A stretch of DNA of 64,000 nucleotides from Dyadobacter sp. NIV53. GTDB lineage: Bacteria; Bacteroidota; Bacteroidia; Cytophagales; Spirosomataceae. Both the position numbers and the translations under genes were made by a program. The notes under the pieces are model-generated. The model did not search any database and had not been told where the DNA came from. It saw only the letters and a list, made by a program, of their open reading frames with translations. How positions within the stretch are numbered: the first letter of the stretch is position 1; each line of letters starts with the position of its first letter. Of the stretch, positions 8,143-18,951 are shown piece by piece. The stretch lies in contig NZ_CP081299.1 of the NCBI RefSeq assembly GCF_019711195.1, positions 558,001 through 622,000 of the forward strand. The letters are read 5' to 3'.

Positions 8143-10431
8143 ATGAATAGATATATACTCCTGATCTTGTTTATGCTTATAAGCCTGGCTTCTTACGCAC
8201 ATTTGGGAAACATATCCGGCACTGTTTATGACAAAGCTACTAACCTTCCGCTAAAAGGGGTCAATGTTCAGCTAACCAACATGGGTAAAACGACAACAAC
8301 TGACGAATCGGGCCAATACAGGTTTGATGGATTGGTTGCGTCAAAGTATAAAGTTGAACTTTCACATGTCGGTTTTAGATCACAAATTTTAGAAGTGGTT
8401 GTTGCAGATGACCAGACAGCATTTTTAAAAACCTTTCTTGCTCTTTCAGATATCGAGTTGAGTGAAGTGGTAATATCGTCCCAACGAGCCCACGACCAGC
8501 AATTGATCAGCAGCCTGGATATAAAACTCAGGCCAATTACCAATTCTCAGGAAATCTTAAGAATGGTTCCGGGCCTGTTCATCGGACAGCATGCGGGAGG
8601 GGGAAAAGCAGAACAAATTTTTCTTCGCGGTTTTGACCTGGATCATGGCACTGATATACGCCTGACCGTTGACGGAATGCCAGTGAATATGGTTTCACAC
8701 GCGCATGGACAGGGTTACGCTGATCTGCATTTTGTAATACCCGAACTGGTAAAAGGTGTTGATTTCAAGAAAGGCCCTTATAATGCTGAAAAAGGCAACT
8801 TTACTACTGCAGGCTGGGTCGATTTCAGGACTAAAGATGCATTGGAGCGCTCGTTTGTCAAACTGGAGGCCGGTCAGTATGATTCTTTCAGGGCAGTTGC
8901 CGGGATAGATTTGCTGGGTCACGGCAAGGCATCCCGCGAGGGGAATGATAAAAACCAGTCTGCATACATTGCCTCCGAATATTCATTCACAAACTCATAT
9001 TTCGATAATCCGCAGAATTTTAACCGGTTGAATTTGGCAGGAAAATACCATGGACATATTGCTTCCAATACCACGCTGAGTTTAACAGGTTCGACATTCT
9101 GGAGTAAATGGAACCATTCGGGCCAGATTCCGGATCGGGCTTACGAATCCGGACAAATTGGATTTTATGGCTCTATCGATCCTTCTGAAGGTGGCGAAAC
9201 GAGCCGCACTAATGTAAACGCTCAGTTTGTTACCTTGACTTCCAACAATTATATCATTAAAAACCAGGTTTTTTACACCAATTATAACTTTGAATTATAC
9301 TCCAACTTCACATTCTTTCTGGAAGATTCTATCAATGGTGATCAAATCAGACAAAAAGAAAAACGCAATTTATTTGGATATAACGGCAGCATCTCCAAAC
9401 AAACGAATTGGAAGAAAACGCAATGGACATCCACGCTGGGCGTACAATACAGACATGACCTGACAAATAGGACAGAATTATCCCACACCAAAAACAGATC
9501 TGTGACACTTGAAAATTACCAGCTTGGAAATATCAACGAATTGAATGCGTCCGTATATGCTGATGAATTGGTTCAGGTAACCGATCGTTTCACGGTCAAT
9601 GCAGGTGTCCGGATCGATTATTTCAGGAATCAATATGAAGATCTGCTGGCTCAGCAAGTCAATACAAAACATGCTTCCGAAGCTATAGTCTCTCCGAAAC
9701 TAAATTTTTACTACACTTTTAATCCCAGAGTGCAATTGTATCTGAATTCCGGCAAAGGATTTCATTCCAATGATACCAGAGCGGGTGGTAATCCGCTTGT
9801 AGCACCTCAGGGTGGAAAAAAGATTTTACCATCGGCTTACGGCTCGGATTTTGGTTTGATTTTCAAGCCATTTCCTAAAATGTTTATCAATATAGCTGCC
9901 TGGTATTTATGGCTTCAGCAGGAATTTGTTTATGTTGGTGATGCGGGCGTCATTGAACCAAGCGGAAAATCGAAACGGCAGGGACTGGATCTTTCCGTAA
10001 GATATCAACTGACAAAAACGCTGTATGCCGACGTGGACATAAGTTCGGCAAAACCTCGTGCAATCGGGGAACAGGAAGGCATGAATTATTTACCGCTGGC
10101 CCCGCTTTTTTCATCGACCGGAGGTTTATCCCTGCAAATGCCAAATGGTATAAGCGGCTCGCTCAGATACAGATATATGGCTGATCGCCCGGCGAATGAG
10201 GACAATTCCATAGTTGCAAAAGGTTATTTTGTGGGAGATCTGCAAATGAATTATGCCAGAAAAAATTACAATCTGGGACTTTCCGTACAAAATCTGCTGA
10301 ACACAAAGTGGAAGGAAACGCAATTTGACACAGAAAGCCGCTTAAAGGGTGAAACACAATCTGTTGAGGAAATACATTTCACACCGGGAACCCCATTATT
10401 TGCACGTTTAAGCCTGACATTATTTTTCTAA
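8143..10431 (+). CDS. TonB-dependent outer-membrane receptor
   Basis: 762 residues. A signal peptide (to about residue 19) precedes a carboxypeptidase-regulatory-like beta-sandwich (GNISGTVYDKATNLPLKGV, residues ~22-100), then a plug domain with a TonB-box-like stretch (SEVVIS) and the plug motif LRGFDLDHGTDIRLTVDGMP, followed by a histidine-containing segment SHAHGQGYADLH. The remaining ~520 residues are a 22-strand barrel-type sequence ending LFARLSLTLFF with the usual terminal aromatic residue. It imports a substrate using TonB energy; the substrate cannot be read from sequence, although the neighbouring imelysin/DUF1111 genes favour a metal or metal complex. No TonB/ExbBD genes are in the window. 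Confidence 0.9.
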   Translation: MNRYILLILFMLISLASYAHLGNISGTVYDKATNLPLKGVNVQLTNMGKTTTTDESGQYRFDGLVASKYKVELSHVGFRSQILEVVVADDQTAFLKTFLALSDIELSEVVISSQRAHDQQLISSLDIKLRPITNSQEILRMVPGLFIGQHAGGGKAEQIFLRGFDLDHGTDIRLTVDGMPVNMVSHAHGQGYADLHFVIPELVKGVDFKKGPYNAEKGNFTTAGWVDFRTKDALERSFVKLEAGQYDSFRAVAGIDLLGHGKASREGNDKNQSAYIASEYSFTNSYFDNPQNFNRLNLAGKYHGHIASNTTLSLTGSTFWSKWNHSGQIPDRAYESGQIGFYGSIDPSEGGETSRTNVNAQFVTLTSNNYIIKNQVFYTNYNFELYSNFTFFLEDSINGDQIRQKEKRNLFGYNGSISKQTNWKKTQWTSTLGVQYRHDLTNRTELSHTKNRSVTLENYQLGNINELNASVYADELVQVTDRFTVNAGVRIDYFRNQYEDLLAQQVNTKHASEAIVSPKLNFYYTFNPRVQLYLNSGKGFHSNDTRAGGNPLVAPQGGKKILPSAYGSDFGLIFKPFPKMFINIAAWYLWLQQEFVYVGDAGVIEPSGKSKRQGLDLSVRYQLTKTLYADVDISSAKPRAIGEQEGMNYLPLAPLFSSTGGLSLQMPNGISGSLRYRYMADRPANEDNSIVAKGYFVGDLQMNYARKNYNLGLSVQNLLNTKWKETQFDTESRLKGETQSVEEIHFTPGTPLFARLSLTLFF

Positions 10432-10484
10432 AAAAAGAATGTTTTATCCAGAAAAAACTTTGGCATAAAACTTGATTAATGCAA

Positions 10485-10661
10485 CTATTTGTTCAGATAC
10501 GCACGTACTGCATCAGCAGATGTACCAACTTCTTTCACAGCTTTTTTCAACTCTTCTATTGAGCAGCCCAGTATGTCGGTCCAGTAAGTCACCTCATACT
10601 CATCATAGACATTAACCCTGCTGCTATCTTGCGGGCCTCTTTTTGTCTCATCGTCAGCCAT
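10485..10661 (-). CDS. DUF3606 small protein
   Basis: 58 residues from an ATG at 10661. MADDETKRGPQDSSRVNVYD followed by EYEVTYWTDILGCSIEELKKAV and GTSADAVRAYL matches the usual DUF3606 form and length. The family has no established function; proteins of this type are small, acidic and often stress associated. A frame extension of ten residues from 10691 was rejected because family members start at MADD. It converges with the TonB receptor gene. Confidence 0.82.
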   Translation of the reverse strand: MADDETKRGPQDSSRVNVYDEYEVTYWTDILGCSIEELKKAVKEVGTSADAVRAYLNK

Positions 10662-10777
10662 AGTTTTTGTTGTTTGGTTTATCCCGGTCAAATCACAAAA
10701 ACTATACCTGATTATATGAAATTTGACCTTATCATACTGATTTTTTCCTGATGTTAATTTTATTTAATATGCTTACA

Positions 10778-11237
10778 TCAGGACTCAGCAAGTTTACGAA
10801 AATCCAGCGGCTGAATATCGGGAAGCAAATTTTCTCTTCTGGCTTCTGTTGAAAAAAGGAAGGGTTTGCTATAAAATTTAAAGAAGGCTTCCTGATCTGC
10901 AAATGGCGAGGTAACAAGATAATTACAGGCATTCAATAATGACATTTTTTGGCGGACCTGTTGCCAGTAACAATCCAGGAGCCAAATCCAGAACTGGGTT
11001 ATCGTTTCATGAAATCCACTCGTCTCCGTATTTTCAGTACCCACTATCTCATTGTATTTGCGTATCAGCTTTGGTATCTGAATGGATGTTTCTTCCCGGC
11101 CATACTTCGCCACAAAATAAAGGCCAACTGTTAAATGCGCCTTGTGCGTCCAATCCTTCTGCAGGCAAAGTACCGCATACGAATGAATCGATAAGTGCTT
11201 TGATTTCTACTTCCTTCTGATAAGTACTTTCAATCAT
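10778..11237 (-). pseudogene. Small conserved protein gene with single-base frameshift
   Basis: Two overlapping minus-strand frames together make one ~152-residue protein. The first, starting at the ATG at 11237, reads MIESTYQKEVEIKALIDSF and GTLPAE. The second continues WTHKAHLTVGLYFVAKYGRE and then FHETITQFWIWLL. The junction is the GG at 11155-11156: removing one G joins GTLPAE directly to DWTHKAHL. I recognise this as a conserved bacterial family (GTLP..WTH.AHL...FHETIT.FW) of unknown function. It is either a true pseudogene or a sequencing error. Neighbours give no functional hint. Confidence 0.75.
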
Positions 11238-11614
11238 TACATCAAGCTTAATGGTTCGGGATTCACCTTTTAAATAATATGAAAAATCCAAAGCAAAAGA
11301 TACATTGGATTTTTGTAATAATTTGAATTTGACATTCCATCAAATTTTAAATAAATCGATATTCAGCGGTTAATCAAATCTGTTTATCTTAAAATTCACA
11401 GATAAACAAAACGTTAACTGTTCCAATGTCCATTTAAAAAGTGCTTTTGCTGCTAAAAAAAGATTAGCTCTTACCTGAAAATAGTTTCGAAATCATTTTA
11501 ACAAAAAAACCTGCGCGCAACCGGATAATAACGATTTGACTCCTTTTCCTAACATTTTAATAGAAATTCATGTATCTTTTTGCTTTAACTATCAACGTTT
11601 ACATACTGCAGTTT
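11238..11614. other. Non-coding gap upstream of the lipase gene
   Basis: About 375 bp, AT-rich, separating two divergent genes. It contains no ORF that I can support and no clear hairpin or repeat. Promoters for both neighbours should lie here. The lipase start was placed at the ATG at 11615, since the in-frame upstream ATG at 11570 gives a second hydrophobic stretch before a typical signal peptide. Confidence 0.4.
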
Positions 11615-12700
11615 ATGAAATTACTTTTCATTTGGATAACGCTACTGATTAATTGTTTTTCTGTAATTAATTCTTTTGCTCAAAGCCAGCATTTAAAACC
11701 AGGTTTTGATAAGGCTGAATTGATTGATATGCTGAAAATAGCAGGTGGCCATGTCGATTCCGTTACCATCGGCTCGCCGGATATTTACAAAAAAACTTAC
11801 CGCTCCCCTATCGTCGGCCTGGATAACCGCTGGGAATTATGGCAGCGTAACGATGGAGTTGCTGTAATCAGTCTGCGCGGAACTACGCTGGATCCGCTTG
11901 GCTGGCTGGAAAATTTTTATGCTGCAATGGTACCTGCTACTGGCCAGGTGAAATTAAGTCCGACTGAAACATTTTCATATAAATTAGCCAGGAATCCGAA
12001 AGCGGCAGTTCATGCCGGCTGGGTAATTGGTATGGCATATCTGGCCAAAGATGTATTGCCTAAAATGGACTCCTGTATAAAATCAGGTACGCGTGAATTT
12101 ATTATTACAGGTGACAGCCAGGGTGGTGCTCTGGCATTTTTAATGACATCATATTTGTACGGCGAGCTGGGTGGCCGCCTTCCGGCAGACCTTAAATTTA
12201 AGACTTATTGTATAGCCGGGCCAAAACCAGGAAATCTGTATTATGCCTATGACTATGAAGCCCTGACCTATGGAGGATGGGGATTTAATGTTGTTAATTC
12301 TGCTGACTGGGTCCCTGAAATACCAATGACTGTGCAGACTACGGACGATTTTAACAAAACCAACCCATTTGTAGGCGTTCCGCAGATGATACGCAAACAG
12401 AAATTTTTTAAACGCATTGCACTTAACTATGCATTTAAAAAACTGGATAAACCCACCAGAAAAGCCCAAAAACAATATCAGCGCTTTTTAGGCACTTATA
12501 TGGAAAAAACTGTGGTAAAAAACCTGCCGGACTATCAGTCACCATCCTATGTTCAAAGCAGTAATTATATGCGTGCCGGACAAACTATTGTGCTTCTTGC
12601 TGATGATGCATACTATAAGTTGTTCCCCGACGATCCGAAAGCTTTGTTTAAGCATCACTTTTTGAAACCTTATTTATATCTGGCGGAAAAACTTAAGTAG
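11615..12700 (+). CDS. Secreted class 3 lipase-like alpha/beta hydrolase
   Basis: 361 residues from the ATG at 11615, with a signal peptide ending SFAQ. The lipase class 3 fold is suggested by VAVISLRGTTLDPLGWLEN (oxyanion-strand region) and the nucleophile elbow GDSQG (S168) within EFIITGDSQGGALAFLM. A candidate catalytic Asp lies in NSADWVPEIP, and a C-terminal His may be in LFKHHFLKP. It is predicted to hydrolyse ester lipids in the periplasm or outside the cell. It appears to be a single-gene unit; no lipase chaperone is adjacent. Confidence 0.8.
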   Translation: MKLLFIWITLLINCFSVINSFAQSQHLKPGFDKAELIDMLKIAGGHVDSVTIGSPDIYKKTYRSPIVGLDNRWELWQRNDGVAVISLRGTTLDPLGWLENFYAAMVPATGQVKLSPTETFSYKLARNPKAAVHAGWVIGMAYLAKDVLPKMDSCIKSGTREFIITGDSQGGALAFLMTSYLYGELGGRLPADLKFKTYCIAGPKPGNLYYAYDYEALTYGGWGFNVVNSADWVPEIPMTVQTTDDFNKTNPFVGVPQMIRKQKFFKRIALNYAFKKLDKPTRKAQKQYQRFLGTYMEKTVVKNLPDYQSPSYVQSSNYMRAGQTIVLLADDAYYKLFPDDPKALFKHHFLKPYLYLAEKLK

Positions 12701-12966
12701 GTTTTTTAATTTTCTCTGCTCAAAGCGTTGCAAATGCTGAATCATTTTACCTTGATTTCCAATTGATGTTAGCGATCTTCTGTTCTTGGTTTAAACACAT
12801 TGTGGACTTTTTAACACATAGCAAAAATTTTGCCATTTGCTAAAAATTTGACCGAACTTATTGATTTTCAGGGAACCAGACTAATATCCGTTTTTGGCAT
12901 AATTTTTATAAATATTCCGTTATAATAATTTAATATTTATAGATTATCAACAAAAAGTAGCTTATT

Positions 12967-13761
12967 ATGTCAAGTAACAATCGAAATCGGAAAGATTCCC
13001 GTTTTGATCAGAACAGGGAAGACAATGGCGACAGGTACGGCAGATATGGCCGTAATTCTGATCGGAATTCCAGGTATAATGATATAGGCAACCAGGGAAA
13101 TTATCAAAACGACTGGTCAGACCAACGTTCGCAATTCAAGAGGAACGACGATTGGGATGATGATAACGATCGGTTCAGGCAAGGGAACAGATATAATGGC
13201 GGAAATACCGGAATCAGTGATTTTAATTACAATCAAGGTAACAGAGGATCTCAGTTTGATAGTGGAAGCCGTAGCAATAGAAGCAATTATCAAAGCAACT
13301 ATGAAAACCAGGACCGCGGTTTCTGGGACCGCACAAAGGATGAAGTTTCGTCCTGGTTTGGAGATGATGATGCAGAACGGCGCCGGGATATGGACAGGCG
13401 GCAGCAACAAGGTGAACACAGAGGTAGGGGTCCAAAAGGTTACCGCCGTTCCGATGACCGGATTAAGGATGATATCAACGACCGTTTAAGTGATGATTCT
13501 TGGATTGATGCATCAGAAATTGAGGTAAAAGTAGAAAATGGCGAAGTAACTTTAACCGGAACAGTGGACGACCGGACTGCAAAACGCAGGGCAGAAGATA
13601 TCGCCGATGGGATTTCAGGCGTATCAAACGTGGAAAACCGGATCCGGGTAAAACGCGAAGAATACAGTTCCAACCGTGTTACCGGTAATTCCTCAACTCA
13701 GACAAACGAAGCAAACGGAGCTTCACAAAGTGAACGTTCCAGAACAATATCTTCAAATTAA
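12967..13761 (+). CDS. BON-domain protein with Arg/Asn/Asp-rich N-terminus
   Basis: 264 residues, no signal peptide. Residues 1-120 are low complexity, rich in R, N, D, G, S and Q, and contain the phrase RGFWDRTKDEVSSWFGDDD. Residues ~165-228 form a BON domain (RIKDDINDRLSDDSWID, then VENGEVTLTGTVDDR and VSNVENRIRV). BON domains bind phospholipid or act as small scaffolds in osmotic and envelope stress proteins. The combination with WFGD and a disordered, basic/acidic head is seen in stress-related proteins of Bacteroidota and Proteobacteria. It ends with a strong terminator. Confidence 0.82.
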   Translation: MSSNNRNRKDSRFDQNREDNGDRYGRYGRNSDRNSRYNDIGNQGNYQNDWSDQRSQFKRNDDWDDDNDRFRQGNRYNGGNTGISDFNYNQGNRGSQFDSGSRSNRSNYQSNYENQDRGFWDRTKDEVSSWFGDDDAERRRDMDRRQQQGEHRGRGPKGYRRSDDRIKDDINDRLSDDSWIDASEIEVKVENGEVTLTGTVDDRTAKRRAEDIADGISGVSNVENRIRVKREEYSSNRVTGNSSTQTNEANGASQSERSRTISSN

Positions 13762-13787
13762 TCTGATGTAAGTAAATAGTTTTGTAA

Positions 13788-13820
13788 CAAAAAAAGCGCC
13801 TTAATCGGCGCTTTTTTTGT
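13788..13820. terminator. Rho-independent terminator, bidirectional
   Basis: AAAAAAGCGCC pairs with GGCGCTTTTTT around a short loop, followed by seven T on the plus strand and preceded by A's serving the minus strand. It lies between the converging BON gene and the giant repeat protein. Confidence 0.88.
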
Positions 13821-13836
13821 TTTTACACTTTGATAA

Positions 13837-16800
13837 TCATTTACTGATAACCAATTTAAGTTTTGTTGTTGTACCGTTCTTATGCGTAACTTTTACTATG
13901 TAAATGCCATCCAGCAGAAAATCTGCATCAATTCTGCCCGACAAAATAGACGTTGATTTAAACTCAGTCAAGCCGTATGAGTTAATAATGGCAACTTCTT
14001 TCACACTTTTAAGGTCCACATCTTTAAGAAAGAAAACATTTGATGCAGGATTGGGAAAAAGTGTAACCGGCTCAGCAGCAAGCTCATCAAAAGTTATATT
14101 CCTGATTTGGCTGTAAGCGAAGGTACCGTCATTATCAACCATTTTAAGGCGATAGTAATTGATTCCTGTTAATGGAGAAATATCTGAAAAGTTATAATTC
14201 AATAGTACCTTACTATCGCTCGCTGCTGCTTTTTTACCGATTAATACCCAGTTTTTAGCATCACTGCTGCGTTCAATGTCAAAGTGCTCACTATTGGTTT
14301 CAGTTGCTGTAGTCCATTTTAATAAAGCGGTTATTCCTTCCGGTGACCCTTTCTCCACATCAAACTTCGTAAGCTTTACCGGAAGCGCATTAGTCCAGCT
14401 GAGCTGATACACAGCATTTACACCCAGTAAACCATCACTGTCCTTAAAAGAATAGTTAAACTCAGTTTCTGTTTGTCCTGCCCCCGGAATCTTTAACGTT
14501 ATTTTAGACGAATTGAAATTATCTACTTCTTGATTTAACGTTATTAATTCAGCTCCTGTGCCGGAATCATAGCTTAAAGCCGCATTATTGGTCGCCAGTT
14601 TAGTGATAACCAGTGTGCTGGTTGTTGTAGATCCGCCCAAAACCCCGTCTTCCAGATCTATGCCATAAGGTGCAGGAGGATTACCACCAATACCGTTCAA
14701 AGTTAATACCTGACCGGCAGTAACTGGTTGTGTATACGTGAAATTAACTCCACCTGCTACGGATACAGTACAAGATGGAATAGTAAGAATAATAGTTCCT
14801 GACAATTCAGAAGTACAGCTGCCAAGTGTAGCATATACGGTATAAACACCCGGAGGTGCGGCTACTGTCTCGCCGCTAATTGAAACACCCGAAGATGGCA
14901 GCACATGGTAAGTATAGGCTGCATTGTAATTGGAAATAGTGAAAGTCCCTGTATTTACCAGGCAGGTTGGCTGGGCGCCTTCAACTAAAACCGGCCGAAC
15001 AGGCACAGCCGGTTGCGCATCAATCACTACTTCGGCAGAAACCTCCGAAACGCAGTCACCAAAATTAGCTGTTACGGTGTAAGTACCAACTGGCGCAGTG
15101 ACGATCCCAAGCATACGCGACACTCCTGTTGATGGGCTGATCGTGTAATTATACAGTACATTATAATTGGAAATCGCAAAGGACCCGGTCGGGATCAGAC
15201 AGGTTGGCTGGGTTAAAGAAACGAGTGTCGGCGTCGGCGGGGCTACGGGTTGGGCTTCAATCACTTCTTCGGCAGAAACCTCAGAAACGCAGTCTCCGAA
15301 ATTGGCCGTTACGGTGTAAGTCCCAACCGGCACAGTGACGATCCCAAGCAAACGCGAAACTCCTGCCGATGGGCTGATAGTGTAATTATACAATACATTA
15401 TAATTGGAAATCGCAAAGGTCCCGGTCGGGATCAGGCACGTTGGCTGGGTCAAAGAAACCAGTGTCGGCGTTGGTGGCGCAAGCGGCTGTTCTTCAATCA
15501 CTTCTTCGGCAGAAACCTCTGAAACACAGTCACCGAAATTGGCCGTTACCGTGTAAGTGCCAACTGGTGCAGTGACAATCCCAAGCAAACGCGACACTCC
15601 TGTTGAGGGGCTGATCGTGTAATTATACAGTACATTATAGTTGGAAATCGCAAAGGTCCCGGTCGGGATTAGGCACGTTGGCTCGGTCAAAGATACAAGC
15701 GTCGGTGTTGGTGGCGCAAGCGGCTGTTCTTCAATCACTTCTTCGGCAGAAACCTCTGAAACGCAGTCTCCGAAATTGGCCGTTACCGTGTAAGTACCGA
15801 CTGGCGCAGTGACAATACCCAGCAAACGCGATACTCCAGTTGAGGGGCTGATCGTGTAATTGTATAGTACATTGTAATTCGATATCGCAAAGGTCCCGGT
15901 CGGGATCAGGCACGTTGGCTGGGTCAAAGATACAAGCGTCGGTGTTGGTGGCGCAAGCGGCTGTTCTTCAATCACTTCTTCGGCAGAAACCTCTGAAACG
16001 CAGTCTCCGAAATTGGCCGTTACCGTGTAAGTACCGACTGGCGCAGTGACAATACCCAGCAAACGCGATACTCCCGTTGATGGGCTGATCGTGTAATTGT
16101 ATAGTACATTGTAATTCGATATCGCAAAGGTCCCGGTCGGGATCAGGCACGTTGGCTGGGTCAAAGATACAAGCGTCGGTGTTGGTGGCGCAAGCGGCTG
16201 TTCTTCAATCACTTCTTCGGCAGAAACCTCTGAAACACAGTCGCCGAAATTGGCTGTGACGGTGTAAGTCCCAACTGGTGCAGTGACAATACCAAGCAAA
16301 CGCGATACTCCCGTTGATGGGCTGATCGTGTAATTATACAATACATTGTAATTTGAAATCGCAAAAGTTCCGGTCGGGATCAGACAGGTTGGCTTGGTCA
16401 AAGATACAAGCGTCGGTGTTGGTGGCGCAAGCGGCTGTTCTTCAATCACTTCTTCGGCAGAAACCTCTGAAACACAGTCGCCGAAATTGGCTGTCACGGT
16501 GTAAGTACCAACCGGGGCAGTGACGATCCCAAGCAAACGCGATACTCCCGTTGATGGGCTGATCGTGTAATTGTATAGTACATTGTAATTCGATATCTCA
16601 AAGGTCCCGGTCGGGATTAAACAGGTTGGTTCGGTCAAAGAAACGAGTGTCGGCGTTGGTGGCGCTACGGGTTGGGCTTGAATCACTTCCTCCAGGGAAA
16701 CTTCAGACGTACAGCTACCCAAAGTTGCAGTTACCGTATAAGTACCAACCGGTGCAGTGACAATACCCAATAAACGGGACACTCCGGCAGACGGAGTAAT

Positions 16801-18951
16801 CGTGTAATTATACAGGGCATTATAATTCGTTATAGCAAAAGTTCCCGTTGAAACAAGGCATGTTGGCTGTGTTACAGATGCAAGCGTTGGCTGTGACGGG
16901 GTAACAGGTTGCGAATTGACAGTCTGCAAAGCAGAACCCAACGAGATACAACTTCCAAGTGTAGCATTAACTGTATAAATCCCTGCAGGTGCGGTGATCG
17001 TTGCACCGCTTTGCGAAACTCCTGTTGATGGTGTGATGGAATAAGTGTATGCCGCATTGTAATTGGAAATATCAAAGGAGCCCGTAGCAACCGTACACGT
17101 TGGCTGGGTAACCGCTGTAAGCGTTGGCTGGGCAGGAGTTACAGGTTGCGCATTAATTATCTCGGAAGCAGATGCCGCAGAAGAACAACTACCCAATGTT
17201 GCAGTTACTGTATAGGTACCAGCCGGAGCGGTAACAATCCCCAGTAACCGCGAAACGCCGGCGGATGGGCTGATCGTGTAAGTATACAAAACATCATAGT
17301 TTGTAATCGAAAAGGTACCGGTTGAAACCAGACAGGTTGGCTGAGATAACGGTGCCAAAGTTGGCTGTGGCAGTGCAGCAGGCACACTCAGTGTTTCTGA
17401 TGCGGTTGAAGAAGTGCAACTGCCGAATGTCGCAGTTACCGTATAGGTGCCTGCTGGAGCTGTGACTACTCCAAGTAAACGCGATACACCAGCGGACGGA
17501 CTGATTGTATAACTGTAAAGTGCATTGTAATTGGTAATAGAAAAAGTTCCCGTTGAAACAAGGCAGGTCGGCTGGGTTAATAATGAAAGCGTTGGCTGTG
17601 ACGGGGTAACAGGTTGCGAATTGACAGTCTGCAAGGCAGAACCCAACGAGATACAACTTCCAAGTGTAGCATTAACTGTATAAATCCCGGCAGGTGCGGT
17701 GATCGTTGCACCACTTTGCGAAACTCCTGTTGATGGTGTGATGGAATAAGTGTATGCCGCATTGTAATTGGAAATATCAAAGGAACCGGTAGCAACCGTA
17801 CACGTTGGCTGGGTAACCGCTGTAAGCGTTGGCTGGGCAGGAGTAATCTGCGCATTAAGTGTATGCGAAGCTGAGGCTATAGAAGTACAACTGCCTAGTG
17901 TAGCAGTCACAGTATAAGTGCCGGCTGGTGCAGTAACGACACCCAATAAACGAGAGACACCAGCCGAGGGACTGATCGTGTACGTATACAATGCATTATA
18001 ATTGGAAATTGTAAAAGTACCGGTTGACACCAAACAGGTTGGCTGGGTAAGTGGTGTTATTGTGGGTTGTACAGGAGTAGCTGGCTGTGCGTTGATGGAT
18101 ACAGAATTGGAAGCAGCAGAAACACAACCGCTTGCATTGGTAACGGTGTACGAATAACTTGTACTTGCGGCGGCAGTATTATCAATATATATTGTACCCG
18201 ATCCCGACGTGGTCAGGGTTGTAGCTCCGCGCTATAGTGTCCAGTTTCCGGTTGCCGGCAGATTACCTATCGTTACTGAACCTGTAGAGGTAGCGCAGGT
18301 TGGCTCCGTCGTAACGGTCGCCGTAGGTGTACCAGGTGTACAGGAAGTTAGAAATACATTATCTACCCCAATATCATCTGCACACAGGAAACAGCTACCC
18401 GAAATCATTTTAATTTCAAGTATTCCTGATGTAGGTATACCATTTGGCAGTGTAAATGAAGCAGTTGCAAAATTATTTGCTGTGACTGTTGATACAGGAA
18501 CTGTTACTGTTGCACCTGTGGCTCCATTTAGCGGTGTTATGGATGCACTGCTTGTGCTTATACTCTTTGTAATCATTTGCCCATATACAACACCATTATA
18601 ACTGATCTGGAATGTGGATGCAGTTCCGGAAATACTCGAATAATTCCAGTTCAGGCTGAATGATAAAACAGCTCCGTTAGGTGCTACATTAGTGAGCGAT
18701 TGGGTTAAGGTACCCGTTGTACTATTATTTGCAATATTACTGGCAAAGGCACCATTAGAACCAATCCCACCGATTACCCAAACCCACCCTCCGGTAATAG
18801 GGTTAGCAGTCCAATTAATTAACGTTGCGTCAAAGTTGCCATTTGAAACCGCATTTTGCGCTCGCAAATCAACATTCCCGACAAATAAAAAATAAAAAAG
18901 AACAGACATAAGCAGCCCTTTCCATGCAGTTTGTACAAATAACCTTTTCAT
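13837..18951 (-). pseudogene. Giant T9SS-secreted repeat protein, interrupted by an in-frame amber codon
   Basis: Two ORFs in the same frame, 18951-18232 and 18033-13837, are joined without any frame change except one TAG at 18234-18232 (codon 240); the sequence between stop and next Met (RGATTLTTSGSGTIYID...) is normal for the protein. The reconstructed product is about 1700 residues: signal peptide (to ~31); an N-terminal module (AVSNGNFDATLINWT...) like secreted carbohydrate-binding or adhesin heads; about fifteen repeats of ~79 residues (PTCL..TGTF.ISNYN..Y.YTISPS.GVSRLLG); then a fibronectin-like segment (WTTATETNSEHFDIERSSD) and a T9SS type A sorting domain ending LKLVISK. Likely a surface adhesin or matrix protein. 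The amber codon makes it a pseudogene, a recoded gene or a base-call error. Confidence 0.8.
14770..18060 (-). repeat. Tandem ~237-bp coding repeats (about 14 full units)
   Basis: Each unit encodes ~79 residues beginning with QPTC or EPTC and ending with a Cys-containing GDC or GSC strand and an acidic or polar linker (QPLAPPTPTLVSL). Units between about 15,470 and 16,650 are almost identical at the DNA level, whereas outer units are more diverged, as expected from local unequal crossing-over. A variant subtype (SGATITAPAG) occurs twice, near 17,000 and 17,700, flanked by similar neighbours, which suggests a duplicated multi-unit block. Confidence 0.85.

Noticed and set aside
15731..16150. Repeated 60-residue minus-strand ORFs starting MPDPDRDLCDIEL
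   Set aside because: They are shadows in another frame of the 79-residue coding repeats, and repeat because the DNA does.
14770..18060. Regular ~237-bp periodicity as a non-coding satellite
   Set aside because: The period is a multiple of three and encodes well-formed ~79-residue repeats in one frame with a T9SS tail, so it is a coding repeat.
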